From the NCBI RefSeq assembly GCF_910589235.1, contig NC_060960.1, positions 1,525,339-1,589,338 on the forward strand: 64,000 nt of DNA, written 5' to 3'. Both the position numbers and the translations under genes were made by a program. Under the pieces are notes generated by a model. It worked only from the letters and a program-made list of their open reading frames with translations, was not told the origin of the DNA and did not search any database. Positions 51,617-64,000 of the stretch are shown here, in pieces (the stretch's first letter is position 1; every line of letters begins with the position of its first letter). The stretch comes from Vespa crabro (lineage: Eukaryota; Arthropoda; Insecta; Hymenoptera; Vespidae).

Positions 51617-54018
51617 CTCTTTCTCTCTCTCTCTCTCTATTTCTCGTACATCGAGGTTTGTCTCACTCTTGTGACCGTCTTTTGCGAAGCGTGAATCCGC
51701 TTCCGCTGGTGGACCTGGCTCGCAGCTACATAGAACATTTATTATATTTCAAACTTGTACAAGTTTCATGATCAATGACAATCACCTTCTACGTTTTTGC
51801 TTTTTAATTTTTTGCTCTATGATATCATCGTTCACGTAACACTTCATTTACTTATCGAAATAAATCCCCTTAGAATCGTTAGATTTATTGTAAATAAAGA
51901 AAGTATTGTTAACGTTTGCATAAGCGTACGTACGCGATACGTAAAAGTGTGAAATATAATCGTAGGAATGGAGAAAAAAATTATCTTTAATCATATTTGC
52001 CTCTCAGAATATATTAAGGAAATAATACGAAAATCTTTTATTTCTTTATTTTTTATTTTTTTTTTTTTTTTGTATTATTTCATTATGAAACTATCTTTAA
52101 TGTAAGTTAAAACTTAATGTTACAATTATTTTAAATTAATTTGATATTCTTTTTATTGGAAACAAATATCGTTTATATAATATCGTTTCATAATATCGTT
52201 TCATATAACCCGTTCCAATAAAAATATGATATTTTGTAATTAAAAAAAACAATAAATCTGTTATAGAACATCATCTGTAAAAGATGTTAAGTCACGCTCG
52301 ACGTAAGAATTTAAAAGGTTATTTCGACAGGATAGAAAATTCTAAAACGATCTTCTAACGTATGGTACTATTAAGAATCGTACGATACTTAATCTGATAA
52401 TCATGATAATCTTAAAAATATGTATCTAGCCAAAAATTCAATTAAATTATAACAAAATGGCAATTGGTTTTTCTTTTTTTGTTTTTTTTTTTTTTTAAAA
52501 TCAGTAATTTTTGTAATGTAATTTATTAACATTAATTTAATGAAAGTTTAATTGTCAATTGCATTTTTATTTGTCCACTCCTGTCCGCTGTAGAAACATT
52601 ATTAGTAATTTATATGTAAATATGTCAATTTTACATCGAATATGATTTATTCATTAAATTAGATTCAGATCTGAAACTCTCAGATATAATTATTAATTAC
52701 ATTAAACAATTTAAGTCCCGACCTAATTATTACAGAATTTAAATGTTACAGAAATGAATATATAAGTATATTAAAATCGCCATGGAAGATCTTCTGCAAC
52801 AATGATTGCTATCTAATGGATTATTTTCTTTCTTTTTTTGTTTTTCCAATTATTTAGTTTCTTTCTCAAAATATTTTAAAATATTTTGATTCTAATCTAT
52901 CTTTTATTCATAAATATACCCATCCTAAAATATCCTTTAGTTTTAAATAAAATATTGATTTAACTAACAGAAGATATAACAGAAGATTTGAATAACAGAA
53001 TAATTTCTTTTGTTCGCACGACAAATTAACATCTCAAGATTCTTACGAAATGAAAGATCGTGAACTATGTTTGTAATTGAACAACAGGCAACAATAATTT
53101 GAAACGATAATCGATAAATAGGAACAGTTTAATTTCGATCCATCGGATGATCGTATCTTCTTTAGTCACGATCGCGATCGTTCGAGAGGCTTCCTTTTCT
53201 AAACTACTATATCTTATGAGGATCCTTTGAAAATACCGACGAGCAATTAATGACGTAAATCGGATAATCCATCGAAGGCCGACAACCGAGCAGGATCGAC
53301 AATTTATACCGATTGATCGATCGGAAAAAAGCCCCAAAAAAATGGTTGGTTCCTTCGATGTTTATCTTCTCGAAAGAGAATTAAGGGTCACGGTCTCTCT
53401 CCCCACCTCTCTTTTTCTCCTTCTCTTTCTTTCTCTTTTCGTTTTCTCCCTTTCTCTCTCTTTCTATTCGTTTCATAACTCATTTTGCGAACGGAGTTAC
53501 GGAAGGAACATGGCTCGAATACACGCGATTAATCCTGGTAGCGATGGCAACTAACGCGCGTGATTACGTGTCAAAGATCGGATCGCACCGTCGAGCGTTG
53601 CATAATGGCCACGCGATCTTCCTCCTTAGAATAAGGTACATATTATATACAAAAGTGAATCTGAGGAATCGAACGATAATGATAAACATTATCGAAAAGT
53701 GACACGTAAGACAACTTTTTTCTATATTAACGTTCAATTATTACCAATATAAAAAATATTTCCTTTAAATAATTCGTATAAGACGTTATCCTTGTAGATT
53801 GAAAATGATAACGTTGAATGTAAATAAGCGAAAAAGAAGAAAAATAAGAACAAAAAAAAATTTGTTTATTACAAATCTCGTTTTTCTCTACATTCGACCG
53901 TTATTGCTGTAAAAATAAAAGAATAAAAGAAAAGAAAAGAAAAGTGAAAAAAAAAAGAAATTGATAATATCGATAAATATATTTTCTTTGAACATACGAT
54001 AAACGTGATACTTAGACA

Positions 54019-54020
<2 letters not shown>

Positions 54021-54088
<68 letters not shown>
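54021..54088. repeat. (TA)n microsatellite
   Basis: About 34 uninterrupted TA units. Confidence 0.93.
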
Positions 54089-54096
<8 letters not shown>

Positions 54097-54804
54097 TTAT
54101 TTATGTTTTGACGAAGTTAGCAGAAGTATTATGCGGCAAAGGTGGCATCATCTTGCACAACAGTTATATAAGAGTTCCAAGAACGTACAATGGGTTCTCG
54201 ATGTTGCATTAAATCGTATGCAGGTCCAGGTAGAACAATGGAACGCGAAGGATCGAATCGGCGTTCGCAAAAATTCATCGGACACCTTCCGGAACGCTTC
54301 CTAGATTACGTAAATGATCGTAACGAGAATCTAAAGAGATCTCGGAATATATTACGTATTAACGAATAAAAACAACAAACAAAAAAAAAGAAGAAAAAAG
54401 AAAAAAAAATATACAACAGCATTAGACAGATTGTTATTATAGGAGTCTATATCTACGAAGTTCAAAGTTCCTTAGTCTTCAACGAAGCCTCGACTAAGAA
54501 CGCACGTTTCTCGCGATCACGATCAAGATCATTGACTTCTCACGAATGTAAAGCGATCCCTCGAATGCCTCCGTATTGTTGCTAGGATCCTTCGTCCGGA
54601 TATCACGTAGACTCGGAGAAAGGACAGGATTATCATAGTCGTGCATCTGCAGGACGTCACGTTCTGCCACGTCGAAGTCTTTTGTGACAAAAAATTCTTT
54701 TTTTTTTTCTTTTTTCTTGTTTTTCTTTTTCTCTTGTATTCAACATACGTATTTACATACTCAAACTACGATCGAGAAGGTCCTCGTATTAACTTGAAAA
54801 AGAG

Positions 54805-54843
<39 letters not shown>

Positions 54844-56499
54844 TTTACGAATCCTCCATCTAAATAGAATTCAAGGACGAACATCGACAACTTTTACATT
54901 TTTCTAAAGATTGTAAAAATTATCATTTCTAGCACGCACGCGATGCCTTCGATTTGACCGAATTCCTCTCGTGCGATCTTGATAAGTACCAAGCATGAAA
55001 TTGTTACGCTCTACTACGAGCATGAAAGTTCATCGACTGCTCCTAGAACCCATTACCGACGTATCCTAAGAGTCATCGATATATTCTGATCATTTTCCTT
55101 TTACTTTTTCTCTTTTTATATCTCTTTCGTTCTCACGACAAGTAATACAAATTCTGATCGCTATGAATCCCGGAAGAAAATTTCTATATGAAATAACTTC
55201 GTTTATAAGGAAATAAATAAATAATTAAAAAGGAAACATTAAATTCGTAAAATTTTATATATATTTATATACCTACCCGTTATTTCGTAATACAAAATTG
55301 TTATTCTCCATTCATTATTCGTGAAATCGTTCAAGTTTATCGGTCGGCACGGCTAATTATATTCGATTATAGGTATAACCGGTGAAGCTTGTACACCGGT
55401 TTGAGCGCGCATGGCATCGAGATAGTATTCGATATCGACCGAGAGAAAGGAAAGGATGACTTTCCGGCGGAGACCTGGCCGTTGGATTACGCTGAAACGC
55501 ACGTTCAAGGCTATCCTCAAGATCACGGTCACGTCGCCGATACTCTGGACGATCGCCATCAGTCATCGAACGATTCTCAAGAACACCTATCTACCTATCT
55601 ATTTACTAGGTAGATATATAAAAATACAAAAATATATATCTATATATGTATATGTGTATGTATGTGTATGCATATATATATATGTATGTATGTATATATA
55701 CATCGTACTCGTACCGATATTATAAGAAATAACTATGATATATGATTCACGATTCTTTCTTTCGAATGAATAACTTTCTTCCTTCGTTGTTAACTACGTA
55801 TAACTTATAAAAAGAAAGAAAAGAAGGAGAGGAAAACAAAAAGAATTATCATCATACCTAATGATTACCTAATCTTCGTATAAGATTCCATATAAATATT
55901 ATCGATCTTTCCTAACGACAGTAATATATGTTTCGAAAGAAACGATAAAACTATATTAATAACGATCGTAACAGTACAACGATCATCATCGTATTCCTCT
56001 GTTGGCTAGATTCGAGACCGGTTTTTGAGGAAGCGACTAAAGTGGCACGGACCGGTAAAGTTCATTGCCATTTCGAGCACCATTTATTCCCACTTTTAGC
56101 ACCTAACGTATGGGTGTATAAGTAAATACATAAGTATCCACATTGTATATATATATATATTTGCGTGTGTATGTGTGTTTTTATATACGTAAACGGTACA
56201 CGCGATTTCAGTCTTTGAAAGAATAATTGAGACAGTCCGGAATTGTTACGAGAATTCCTACAAAGAAATTACCGCTACGATCAGTTGATCAGTATCGACA
56301 TATCAAAGAATAAAGAAGAAATACTATTAATCATTCTTTGATAATTTTTGAACTTCATTTGGATGAAGTAATAATAACAATTCATAACGAACTATTATAA
56401 TATTTTTTACGAAATATTTACGATCTTTTCTATAAGATAATTGATAATAAAAATTTAAGGACAAAGGTAGAGGAATAAGAAGTACCAAAAAAGATAGAA

Positions 56500-56813
56500 A
56501 GACAAAGAAAGATATAGAGATAGAAAGAGAGAGAGAGATAAAAAGAGAGAAAGAGAGAAAGGAGAGATATTATCGAAGATCTTGTCGTGAAGATAGTAAA
56601 GAGAAAGAAAGAGAAAAAGAGAAAGAGAGAGAGAGAGTCCTCGGCCATTGCTCGATCGCGAACACATCGTCGGATGTACGTACGTTGATAATTTACACGC
56701 GATCGTCTTCCGGCACGTTATGCCGTGGCTAATGAGACCACGTGTCCTCTAGCGGCACGTTACATAAAGGCGTGGATGCGCCTCGAGAACGAAAGAGAGA
56801 AAGAACGAAAGAG

Positions 56814-56856
<43 letters not shown>

Positions 56857-56892
56857 AAAAGAGAAAGAGAGAGAGAGAAAGAGAGAGAGAGC
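56500..56892. repeat. GA and GAAA microsatellites
   Basis: Purine-rich runs at 56500-56640 and 56790-56892, separated by a unique stretch of about 150 bp. The Glu/Arg/Lys repeat frames here are artefacts. Confidence 0.85.
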
Positions 56893-58918
56893 CATATCGT
56901 GCCGTAGGCTTGAGTCCCTTCATCTTCGAGTCACGCTTCTAACAATGGGAAGAAGAAGACCGTTTATCAGGGCCAATGCATTTAAGCTCCACCCCGTAAA
57001 CTCGGTCGTCGTACTTACTTTATATTTATCTATGTATACGAATCTGACGTGAAAAATGCTTTGCAATATTTTTATTTCTTTTTTTTTTTTCGTTTCAATG
57101 ATTCGTATGTGATCTTTCTTCACGTCATCTTTGGAATATATGTAATCAGATACTGGCGGTGCATGTAGGTCAGTATGTTAACCTTTTTCAAAGGAAAAAA
57201 ACCACAAAATCTCTTGTTTACGAAACGAGTTTTGAAAAAAAAAAAAAGAAAAAGGAAGAAGTAAATTCATAAGAAATTTCTTTTCTCCCTCTCTTACCTC
57301 CCACCCTCCTCATCCTCCTTTTTCTATCCAATCCCCTTGAAATTTATGGATTTTCCTTGATTATTTTTAAGTGAGACGATAATGAAAAAAAAGAAAAAAG
57401 GACGCGTAGGAGTGAATAATCTCTGATCGATCCAAAAGAAAAAAAGAAAAAAAGATAGAAAGGAAAATTTCTTTTTTGTTCTTTTCGCTTCTCGCGCTTC
57501 CCCTTTCCGCGAGAGATGCGAGACAAAGCCTGTAAGGATAGTTGGATAAGTATCGTTACATGTGCCAAGGCACCGGGGATGGTCATAATGTAAGCATCGA
57601 AGGAACAACGACGACGAGAGAGAAAGAAAGAGAAAGAGAAAGATAGAGAAAGAGTGAGAGAGAAAGAGAAATAAAGAGAAAGAGAGAGAGAGAGAGCCCT
57701 GAACCGTCCATTGTATTCCGTAAGCGGAGTCGCAGGTTCAGGCAGCCTTGAAGTACCGAACCTCCCAGCGCGACAAGATGATGCATCGTTACAATGCGCC
57801 GCGCTATACTTGCCCTTTAGGGTCACGCAGAAAATCGAAGGGCTAGTCTGGTATATATCGAAGGGAACTGATCTACGTATCCAACCCTTTCTCCGATCTC
57901 TCTCTGATCTCGCTTCGTGCATTCTCTTGAAAATATGTAGGTCTGATATATAGGTATATATAATTTTCGCTCATTTTTATTTTGTTTTTATTTTCTTCCT
58001 TCGTCGAAAGGTCGAAGAGAAAGGGAGAAAAAAAGAAAAAATTTGTGAAACGCGAATGATCCCTTTCGGACGTTCCTTTCTCAATGTCAAGGATTTGTTT
58101 AGGAGAACGTGCTCGTAATGTTTTCGACGGTCTCGGATTCCTTTAAAAGGGTCGATCGTAATCGTTCCCCTTTCAAGGATAAACCTAAACTCCAGACGAT
58201 CGTCGAGCCGCCAAAAACTGGATTCTGGTCGAGATATCCAAATAGAAATAAAAGGAACATCGAGACGTCTCGAACGTAACATTTCCTAAAGTTACCTGGA
58301 CGATGATATAATTCCAAGGATCTCAGAACATGTTCGTAGGAAACTTCTTTTATCCTTAGAGGAACCAGATCTTTCGCCGAGACGAATCAACCGTTATGGG
58401 ATTTTTTTCCTCTCTTATGTGATACTCGCTCTAAAACTTCGTAGACGTATAAATAAAAATAAACGTTCAAGAATGATAATAAATTTGGATAAATAATATG
58501 AATAAATAATTTCTGGTTACATAAATAATAAATGATCTTTCTTAACGATTATTATCTGGACATTTCAAGAAGCAAAATACGACTACGAGAAATGCAACGT
58601 TTACAAAATCTCTATTATACCGGACTATAGTGTTCTTTTTTCCTGTTTATTTTTATGTTTTTTTTTCAACTTCTCTTCAAAAGTCATATCATTTCCATCC
58701 AGGAACACACACGCAATAAGCACGTAGATACGTATGGGGAACCGACTCGAGTTCTTCTCACGACCTTAATGATCTCATGAGAGAAGCTGTCGGAACGTCT
58801 TCGTGCGAGCCTTGAACCTTCTTCTAATCATGGGATTAACGAAGGAAGAAAAAAAAAGATCTATCAAAATGCTCATGATTTAGATGAAAAAAATTAAAAA
58901 AAAAAATTCTTATCTACA

Positions 58919-58949
<31 letters not shown>

Positions 58950-59121
58950 TTTTCGAATACATAAAATATTGTGTTCAAGACGTTAGACGATTCGAAAGAA
59001 AAAAAAATGGCAGATATCTCTTCTTTCATCAATATCAAAGATTTACGTTCGATACTGATCGGGGGGGACTGGCTCGAGAAAACAATGCAACCTTTTATAA
59101 AAAATACAAAGAGAGAGATAA

Positions 59122-59154
<33 letters not shown>

Positions 59155-59787
59155 GAGAGAGTGAAAGATAGAGAGAAGGTACGTCACGAACGGCCGGTGC
59201 TCGCATTGGTTACCAAGTCGCAAAAGGAGTACATGAATCACGTTATACGAAGGCAAGTTCACGAATGGCGGAAGAGGATTCATCGATCGTGTCGCGGGCA
59301 CGAGAGTATCTCGCGACATTCTATATCCGCTTGCCCTACGAGGGTCTCGCTAGGAAGCGCAATAATGGATATCGATGATGTCGTAGGAGACATCGGCATG
59401 TCCGCACGCATTCCGGCAGCAAGTTATAAATCACTGATTCGTATCTCGGTAAAGGCTCCTTAACCAAACGGATGCTACTGTCGATTTGAATTACGGCCTT
59501 TACCCTTTTACCAAGAGTGTGCCTAAGAGAAACTCTCATAGCCCGGGACACAAGGAGACTCTAAAACTTACCCGTAAACCTTAAACCGCCCACGGTTTGA
59601 ATTCTCCGGCGTGACTTTACCTTAAATCCTTATTTACCGTCCATAGGTAATAATTCTTTTCTTTGTTGAAAAGGGGCGTATCATTTTACGAATATTTTTT
59701 ATAAATGTTAAATAAAAGGAAAAATATATCGATCGATCAAAATGAGGAAAGGAAAAGAAAATAATAATAGGAGATAAGTTGAAGGGA

Positions 59788-59860
59788 AGAAAAAGAGAAA
59801 GAGAAAGAGAAAGAGAAAGAGAAAGAGAAAGAGAAAGAGAGAGAGAGAGAGAGAGAAAAA
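59788..59860. repeat. (GAAAGA)n microsatellite
   Basis: About nine GAAAGA hexamers followed by a GA run. It is the complementary motif of the CTTTCT repeat near 43210. Confidence 0.9.
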
Positions 59861-60466
59861 GTCGGACACCTATTGTCTTTTATATACGCTCGGATTCCTA
59901 GGCAGGTGATGCCATAAATTTAACTAGCTAGAATCTCTGGATAGCTCGAAGCTCGAAGCTCGAAGTGAACTTCGAGTCGGTCTGAAAATATCACGGCGCC
60001 GCGAATCTTCCGCTCGAGTTCTCTTGTGGGAATGCTATTGTTTCGCTTTCGCATAAGGGAGATAAGAAAATATCCCTATGGATTTATTTACCGTCAATAT
60101 AACGCAACACCCTCGATAACATATTATTTTTCTGATGATTTTCATAGGTTAGGTTCTTTAAAAAAAAAAAGGAAAGAAAAATTTCTTAAATATAAAAAAA
60201 AAACTGGCAACATTAATTTTTAATAAAAAAAAACAAAAGAAAAAAACATAAAGGAGATGTTTAAGAAAATAAAAATGATATTATATAAAGAGATCTAAAT
60301 GATTCATAACCCATAATAGCTTTCATTGAAGATTTACAATCGACTTGTAAGAATGATAAAGTCTTGTTCTACGTCTCCACGCTCCAGTGCTAGCATATTC
60401 TCGTCGTCAGTCGACGTTAGCCTTGCCTAAAGCAAAGTTCCACAAGACCCTTCCTTCTTTTCTTAC

Positions 60467-60584
60467 GACCATCCGACAGGAGGAACGCACCAACCGCCCG
60501 CCCGTCCGTTCGGAGCTCGTACACGCGAGCGAGCCGACCGAGTTGTGTGCTGACTCTGGAAGGATGCGGCCATTTTGTTATATA
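60467..60584 (-). promoter_or_regulatory. Candidate promoter and leader exon, minus strand
   Basis: TATATAA reads on the minus strand at 60584-60578. TCAGC at 60553-60549 places an initiator A at 60551, 33 nt away. A GC-rich stretch follows and meets a donor-like GTC|GTAAGA at 60467. Together these look like a TATA/initiator promoter with an 85-nt non-coding first exon. The next minus-strand gene is the receptor kinase. The TATA sits in a palindrome (GTTATATAAC), so plus-strand use is also possible. Confidence 0.4.
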
Positions 60585-60713
60585 ACGTTGCACGCGAGGA
60601 GTCTCCTCTTAAGCGGAAAAAATGTCCAGACAATGCCGCATGCACGTTGCGGCTTCGATACCTAAGGATCGCCTAGAATCCAACGACCCCGAAGATCTTC
60701 TCCTTTGTCTGTC

Positions 60714-60719
<6 letters not shown>

Positions 60720-60782
<63 letters not shown>

Positions 60783-60783
60783 A
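60720..60783. repeat. (CT)n microsatellite
   Basis: About 30 CT units, 140 bp from the candidate promoter at 60584. Confidence 0.92.
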
Positions 60784-60997
60784 GTTCTCTTACTTTAGAA
60801 AAAATACCACAAAAATCAACATCCAACTGCCTTGAAAGATATTTATGAAAAAAATATAAATGTTCATGTAATTAACGATTGATCGACTATACATTATTCA
60901 GGTATTGAAAGGTATGGTTTATGGTTGATTAAAAAAAAAAAGAAAAAAGAATTATTGACTCTCATGTATTTATGTTAGATCAAAGGAAGAGACAGAG

Positions 60998-61045
<48 letters not shown>

Positions 61046-61897
61046 CAAAGGGTAGAAGATATGGTTGAAAGTAAGAAGAAGAGAAGAGGTAAAGAACGAT
61101 CGAAGGGAAGCGTAAATCGCCCAAAGGCTAACACGACCATCTGTTCGTCTTGGTATCTGCGCAAACCATTGTCAAAGATTTTTTCCCTTCAACGATAGCT
61201 ATTTACCAAGGAACCTATAAGGGTTTACAACGACTGACGGTAGCCACGCGTGTTTCGTCCGTAGGCACCGCATTCCCATCTGATCTTTTTGTGAATCTTT
61301 TCGAGTTTCACAGAAAACAATACGAAAGGGCACGGATCAATTGTAGAAAAATTGTCGAGAAATTTTGTAATTCCAAGTTCTGGTATTTCATTCGTTTTCT
61401 CTGGAATAGCAGACGAGCATTGAAACCATTTTAAACTGTTGTCGAACGCGCATACCTTACACGTTAGAATTACGAGTTGGAACTTGATACCATGACGGAT
61501 ATTGAATTAAAAACGTTTAATAGTGCAACGAGATGCGTTTATGTCAATTTATTCCGTACCATAGATTTATATTTCAATTGTAACTTGGACCGTATTAAAT
61601 ATCAAAAGTTGACGATGTCGGGCAATTAAAGTGGACGACGGCACAAAACTTCATAAAATAGATCTGATTCAGAGATACACATTTTCAGGACGCTCCTTAA
61701 ACCAAGAAGATTACTCACACCATGTCTGAGTCATTCGTCCTTTCCTTTTTTTTTTCTTTTTCTTCCTCCCTTCTGAGTAAAGTTACAAATAAAGCGGTGA
61801 TGGATTCAGCATAAATTTACATGGTTATATCTTCGAGATTAATTTTCAATGGATATGCAGATTCCTTATGTATTCGGGGATGGAAACGAAAGATTTA

Positions 61898-61948
<51 letters not shown>

Positions 61949-62167
61949 CATACACACATATATATACGTCTTGCTGAAATACCTAATTTTCTAAGGAGCA
62001 ACTCGATCTTCCGTTACATTTTTAAAATCTACCTTGGGGCGTCTCGCTTCGTTTAATCTTCACTCATGATTCTCTTCCGAGCCGTTGGCGCGACCGCGAA
62101 TCTGCATGTCGTAATGACTTCCTGCCGTAAAACAGCGAGTAAAAGGGAACGACCAAGCTATAGCGCG

Positions 62168-62198
<31 letters not shown>

Positions 62199-63399
62199 TA
62201 TGCATATACATGTATATATATATATTGTATAATGCATGTATGTGGCGTATGATGTACTATACAACAGGCTTACAGACTGCTATCTAAAACGAGTAAAAGC
62301 AAGAGAAGAGAAACATCGTAGTTTCACTTGACAAAAGTTTTACGGTAATATCTATTCAAAACAAAAAAAAAAAAATACAAAAATAAAAAAAGGAAAAGAA
62401 GAAATAAAAAACACAGTTATATCTCCATTCGATATTTTTATCCTTCTGAGTTCAATTCTGATTTAATGGATAATTGAATAGATCGAAACTATTGTTTATC
62501 GATTATAATTTTCTAAAGGGATTAAAACGATCGTCAAAATATTTCACAGGTGATATGATTTTATATTAAGAAAATCGTTTGATTTTCGTTGATATAAGAT
62601 AAACGTAAATCGTTTCATTGATTGTACCTACGAAAGTTAGATTGGTTGAATATACAAAGACAGGAAGGAGGATGATAAGAGTTCGAAGTGCACAGCGATA
62701 TACATATATGTATTACGTCGTCTTCGAAGTAACATCGTAAAATTTACGATCGACCCAGGAAGAAGGTACCCTATGAACACGACTATATTCCGCAAGGACT
62801 CTCTAGCAGGTGTACTAAGGTATACGTAGTCTATCGTACCTTGATCGTTAGCGTCAGGTGTCTCGAGAGAAATAAGTACCATGGATTCCTTTGAGGGCTC
62901 TATCGTCTCGTTTTGGAGAGCGAGGAAAACAAAAAGGAAATAAAATAGAATGAAAGAAAAAAATAATTTTATTATGTAAATTTATAATGTTTAACGAAGA
63001 ACATTATAAAATTCGATACAATTGAATAAAGGATACGAACCAATATTTTTCAAGTGTTCGTGTATATTACAACGAAACTTTCGTAGCCACCTGATTTAAT
63101 TTCGTTCGTAAAAAAAAAAGAAAGAGATACGTGCCGATCATATGGCATCATCTCTTTTCTTTTCTTCGACGAAGGAAGGAGTCCGAAGAAGAGGAAAAAG
63201 AAATAGAATCCGGAGGACGAGACGTGTAGATTATTTGATTCCTTATCCTCATCTCGGTATTCCGTTCGCGCAATACCCTTCGAATGGTGTTAGCAGTTGC
63301 CTACGAAATCCAGGAGCCCGATCCTTCTCCGGCGAATACTCGATTTTTGTCGACGAAAGCGTGACGCTTTTACCGAAAGGGAAAGGAGTCCGAGTATCG

Positions 63400-63465
63400 A
63401 GGAGTATAGATCGATCGTTCGATCATTTGTTCGTTCGTTCGTTCGATCGATCGATCGATCGACAA
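63400..63465. repeat. TTCG / ATCG tetranucleotide tract
   Basis: Short runs of TTCG and self-complementary ATCG units, unusual among the AT- and CT-type repeats of this window. Confidence 0.8.
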
Positions 63466-63647
63466 CCCTTTGATTCCTGGAAGTCCCCCTTTTTTCAAAG
63501 AATCTTATTTCGCACACAAGCTGTCTTTGAATCGATCCAACGATCAAGTGAATATTTTTTGTATTCTCAGAAATTTTAAATGAATAATCGGGCATGACGA
63601 ATAGAATAACAAAGATAAGATAATAATTTAAATAAAACTCGACTCTT

Positions 63648-63700
<53 letters not shown>

Positions 63701-63870
63701 TTTTCGATTATGAGTACAAAGGAATTCTCTTGTTAATCGGCGTGAAAGGATCGTGTTCTTTTATATGTAATGAAAAAAAAGAAAATAAAAAGAAAAAGAA
63801 TGATACAAAATGATACAAAAAGAAATTGTGCATGACCAGGTCCAGTAATTCGAGACACTATTAGAACTGG

Positions 63871-63907
<37 letters not shown>

Positions 63908-64000
63908 TGTTTCTTAGCAAAAAGCTCGACGGGTCTACGACGCACTACTTGAGTAGTGCGTGCCGCAAACAGCAAGTCGTCGGAAGTCAATGCCAGAGCA

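Larger units (their letters stand above)
50260..60460. other. Probable 5' intron or upstream region of the receptor gene
   Basis: About 10 kb without a supported coding exon. It includes microsatellites (GA at 50377-50435, CT at 51570-51640, TA at 54021-54088, GA at 54801-54840, GAAA/GA at 56790-56892, GA at 57620-57700 and 59110-59165, GAAAGA at 59790-59860) and poly-T tracts. Less AT-rich unique islands near 55380-55590, 57700-57920 and 59160-59600 could be regulatory or non-coding RNA sequence. Confidence 0.4.
60600..64000. other. Right end of window, no supported gene
   Basis: Unique AT-rich sequence with microsatellites: CT at 60720-60783, GA at 61000-61042, TA at 61905-61950 and 62170-62225, TTCG/ATCG tetranucleotides at 63400-63465, and CT at 63650-63695 and 63872-63900. 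Open frames on both strands here show no recognisable domain. Confidence 0.45.

Noticed and set aside
54005..54304. Plus-strand frame with a non-repetitive 65-residue tail
   Set aside because: The start lies in a TA microsatellite, there is no splice or promoter support, and the tail has no recognisable similarity.
63142..63579. 145-codon plus-strand frame
   Set aside because: It runs through the TTCG/ATCG tetranucleotide tract, has no family resemblance, and its length is not surprising in this less AT-rich patch.

Overview
The window reads as nuclear DNA of an insect, most likely an aculeate hymenopteran (wasp or bee). It is AT-rich, has many CT/GA, TA, ATT and GAAA microsatellites, spliced genes with GT-AG introns and arthropod-type TATA plus initiator promoters, and carries a neurotrophin 1 (Spaetzle 2) gene. 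The order-level call is inference from protein character and repeat style. There is no sign of bacterial, viral or organelle DNA, and I saw no rRNA, tRNA or CRISPR array.

Every gene I can support lies on the minus strand. From low to high coordinates: (A) 1068-3591, a three-exon secreted Pro/Tyr/His/Gly-rich protein; (B) 4266-5806, a three-exon small secreted protein; (C) 7328-14589, a very large secreted, charged, mostly disordered protein of two exons; a possible 56-residue small ORF at 17346-17516; (D) 18168-29488, a nine-exon NT1/spz2 gene with a complete seven-cysteine cystine knot; and (E) 35765-about 50251 (perhaps transcribed from near 60551), a receptor tyrosine kinase with a very long cysteine-free mucin-like ectodomain. 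Exon joins were worked out by hand. In genes A to D every junction keeps phase and gives a whole protein. In gene E the seven 3' exons join cleanly but the 5' end is uncertain.

Genes A, B and D share one layout: a first coding exon of only 5-8 codons, then a phase-0 intron inside the signal peptide. This layout is familiar from insect cuticular-protein genes and is easily missed by gene finders. All five genes encode products that enter the secretory pathway. NT1 is a Toll-receptor ligand of the Spaetzle family and the kinase gene is a cell-surface receptor. Nothing shows that the neighbours act together.

The non-coding part is dominated by simple repeats but also holds larger structures: about five copies of a roughly 185-bp unit in the intron of gene C, about eight copies of a roughly 174-bp unit in NT1 intron 1, three copies of an ATT-punctuated unit in NT1 intron 2, a foldback element of about 760 bp in the last NT1 intron, and a second foldback of about 350 bp between NT1 and the kinase gene. 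The most interesting signals are the unusual receptor (no ectodomain cysteines, no activation-loop tyrosine, and an 81-nt segment at its 5' end readable either as signal peptide or as a frame-preserving intron) and the two long foldbacks.
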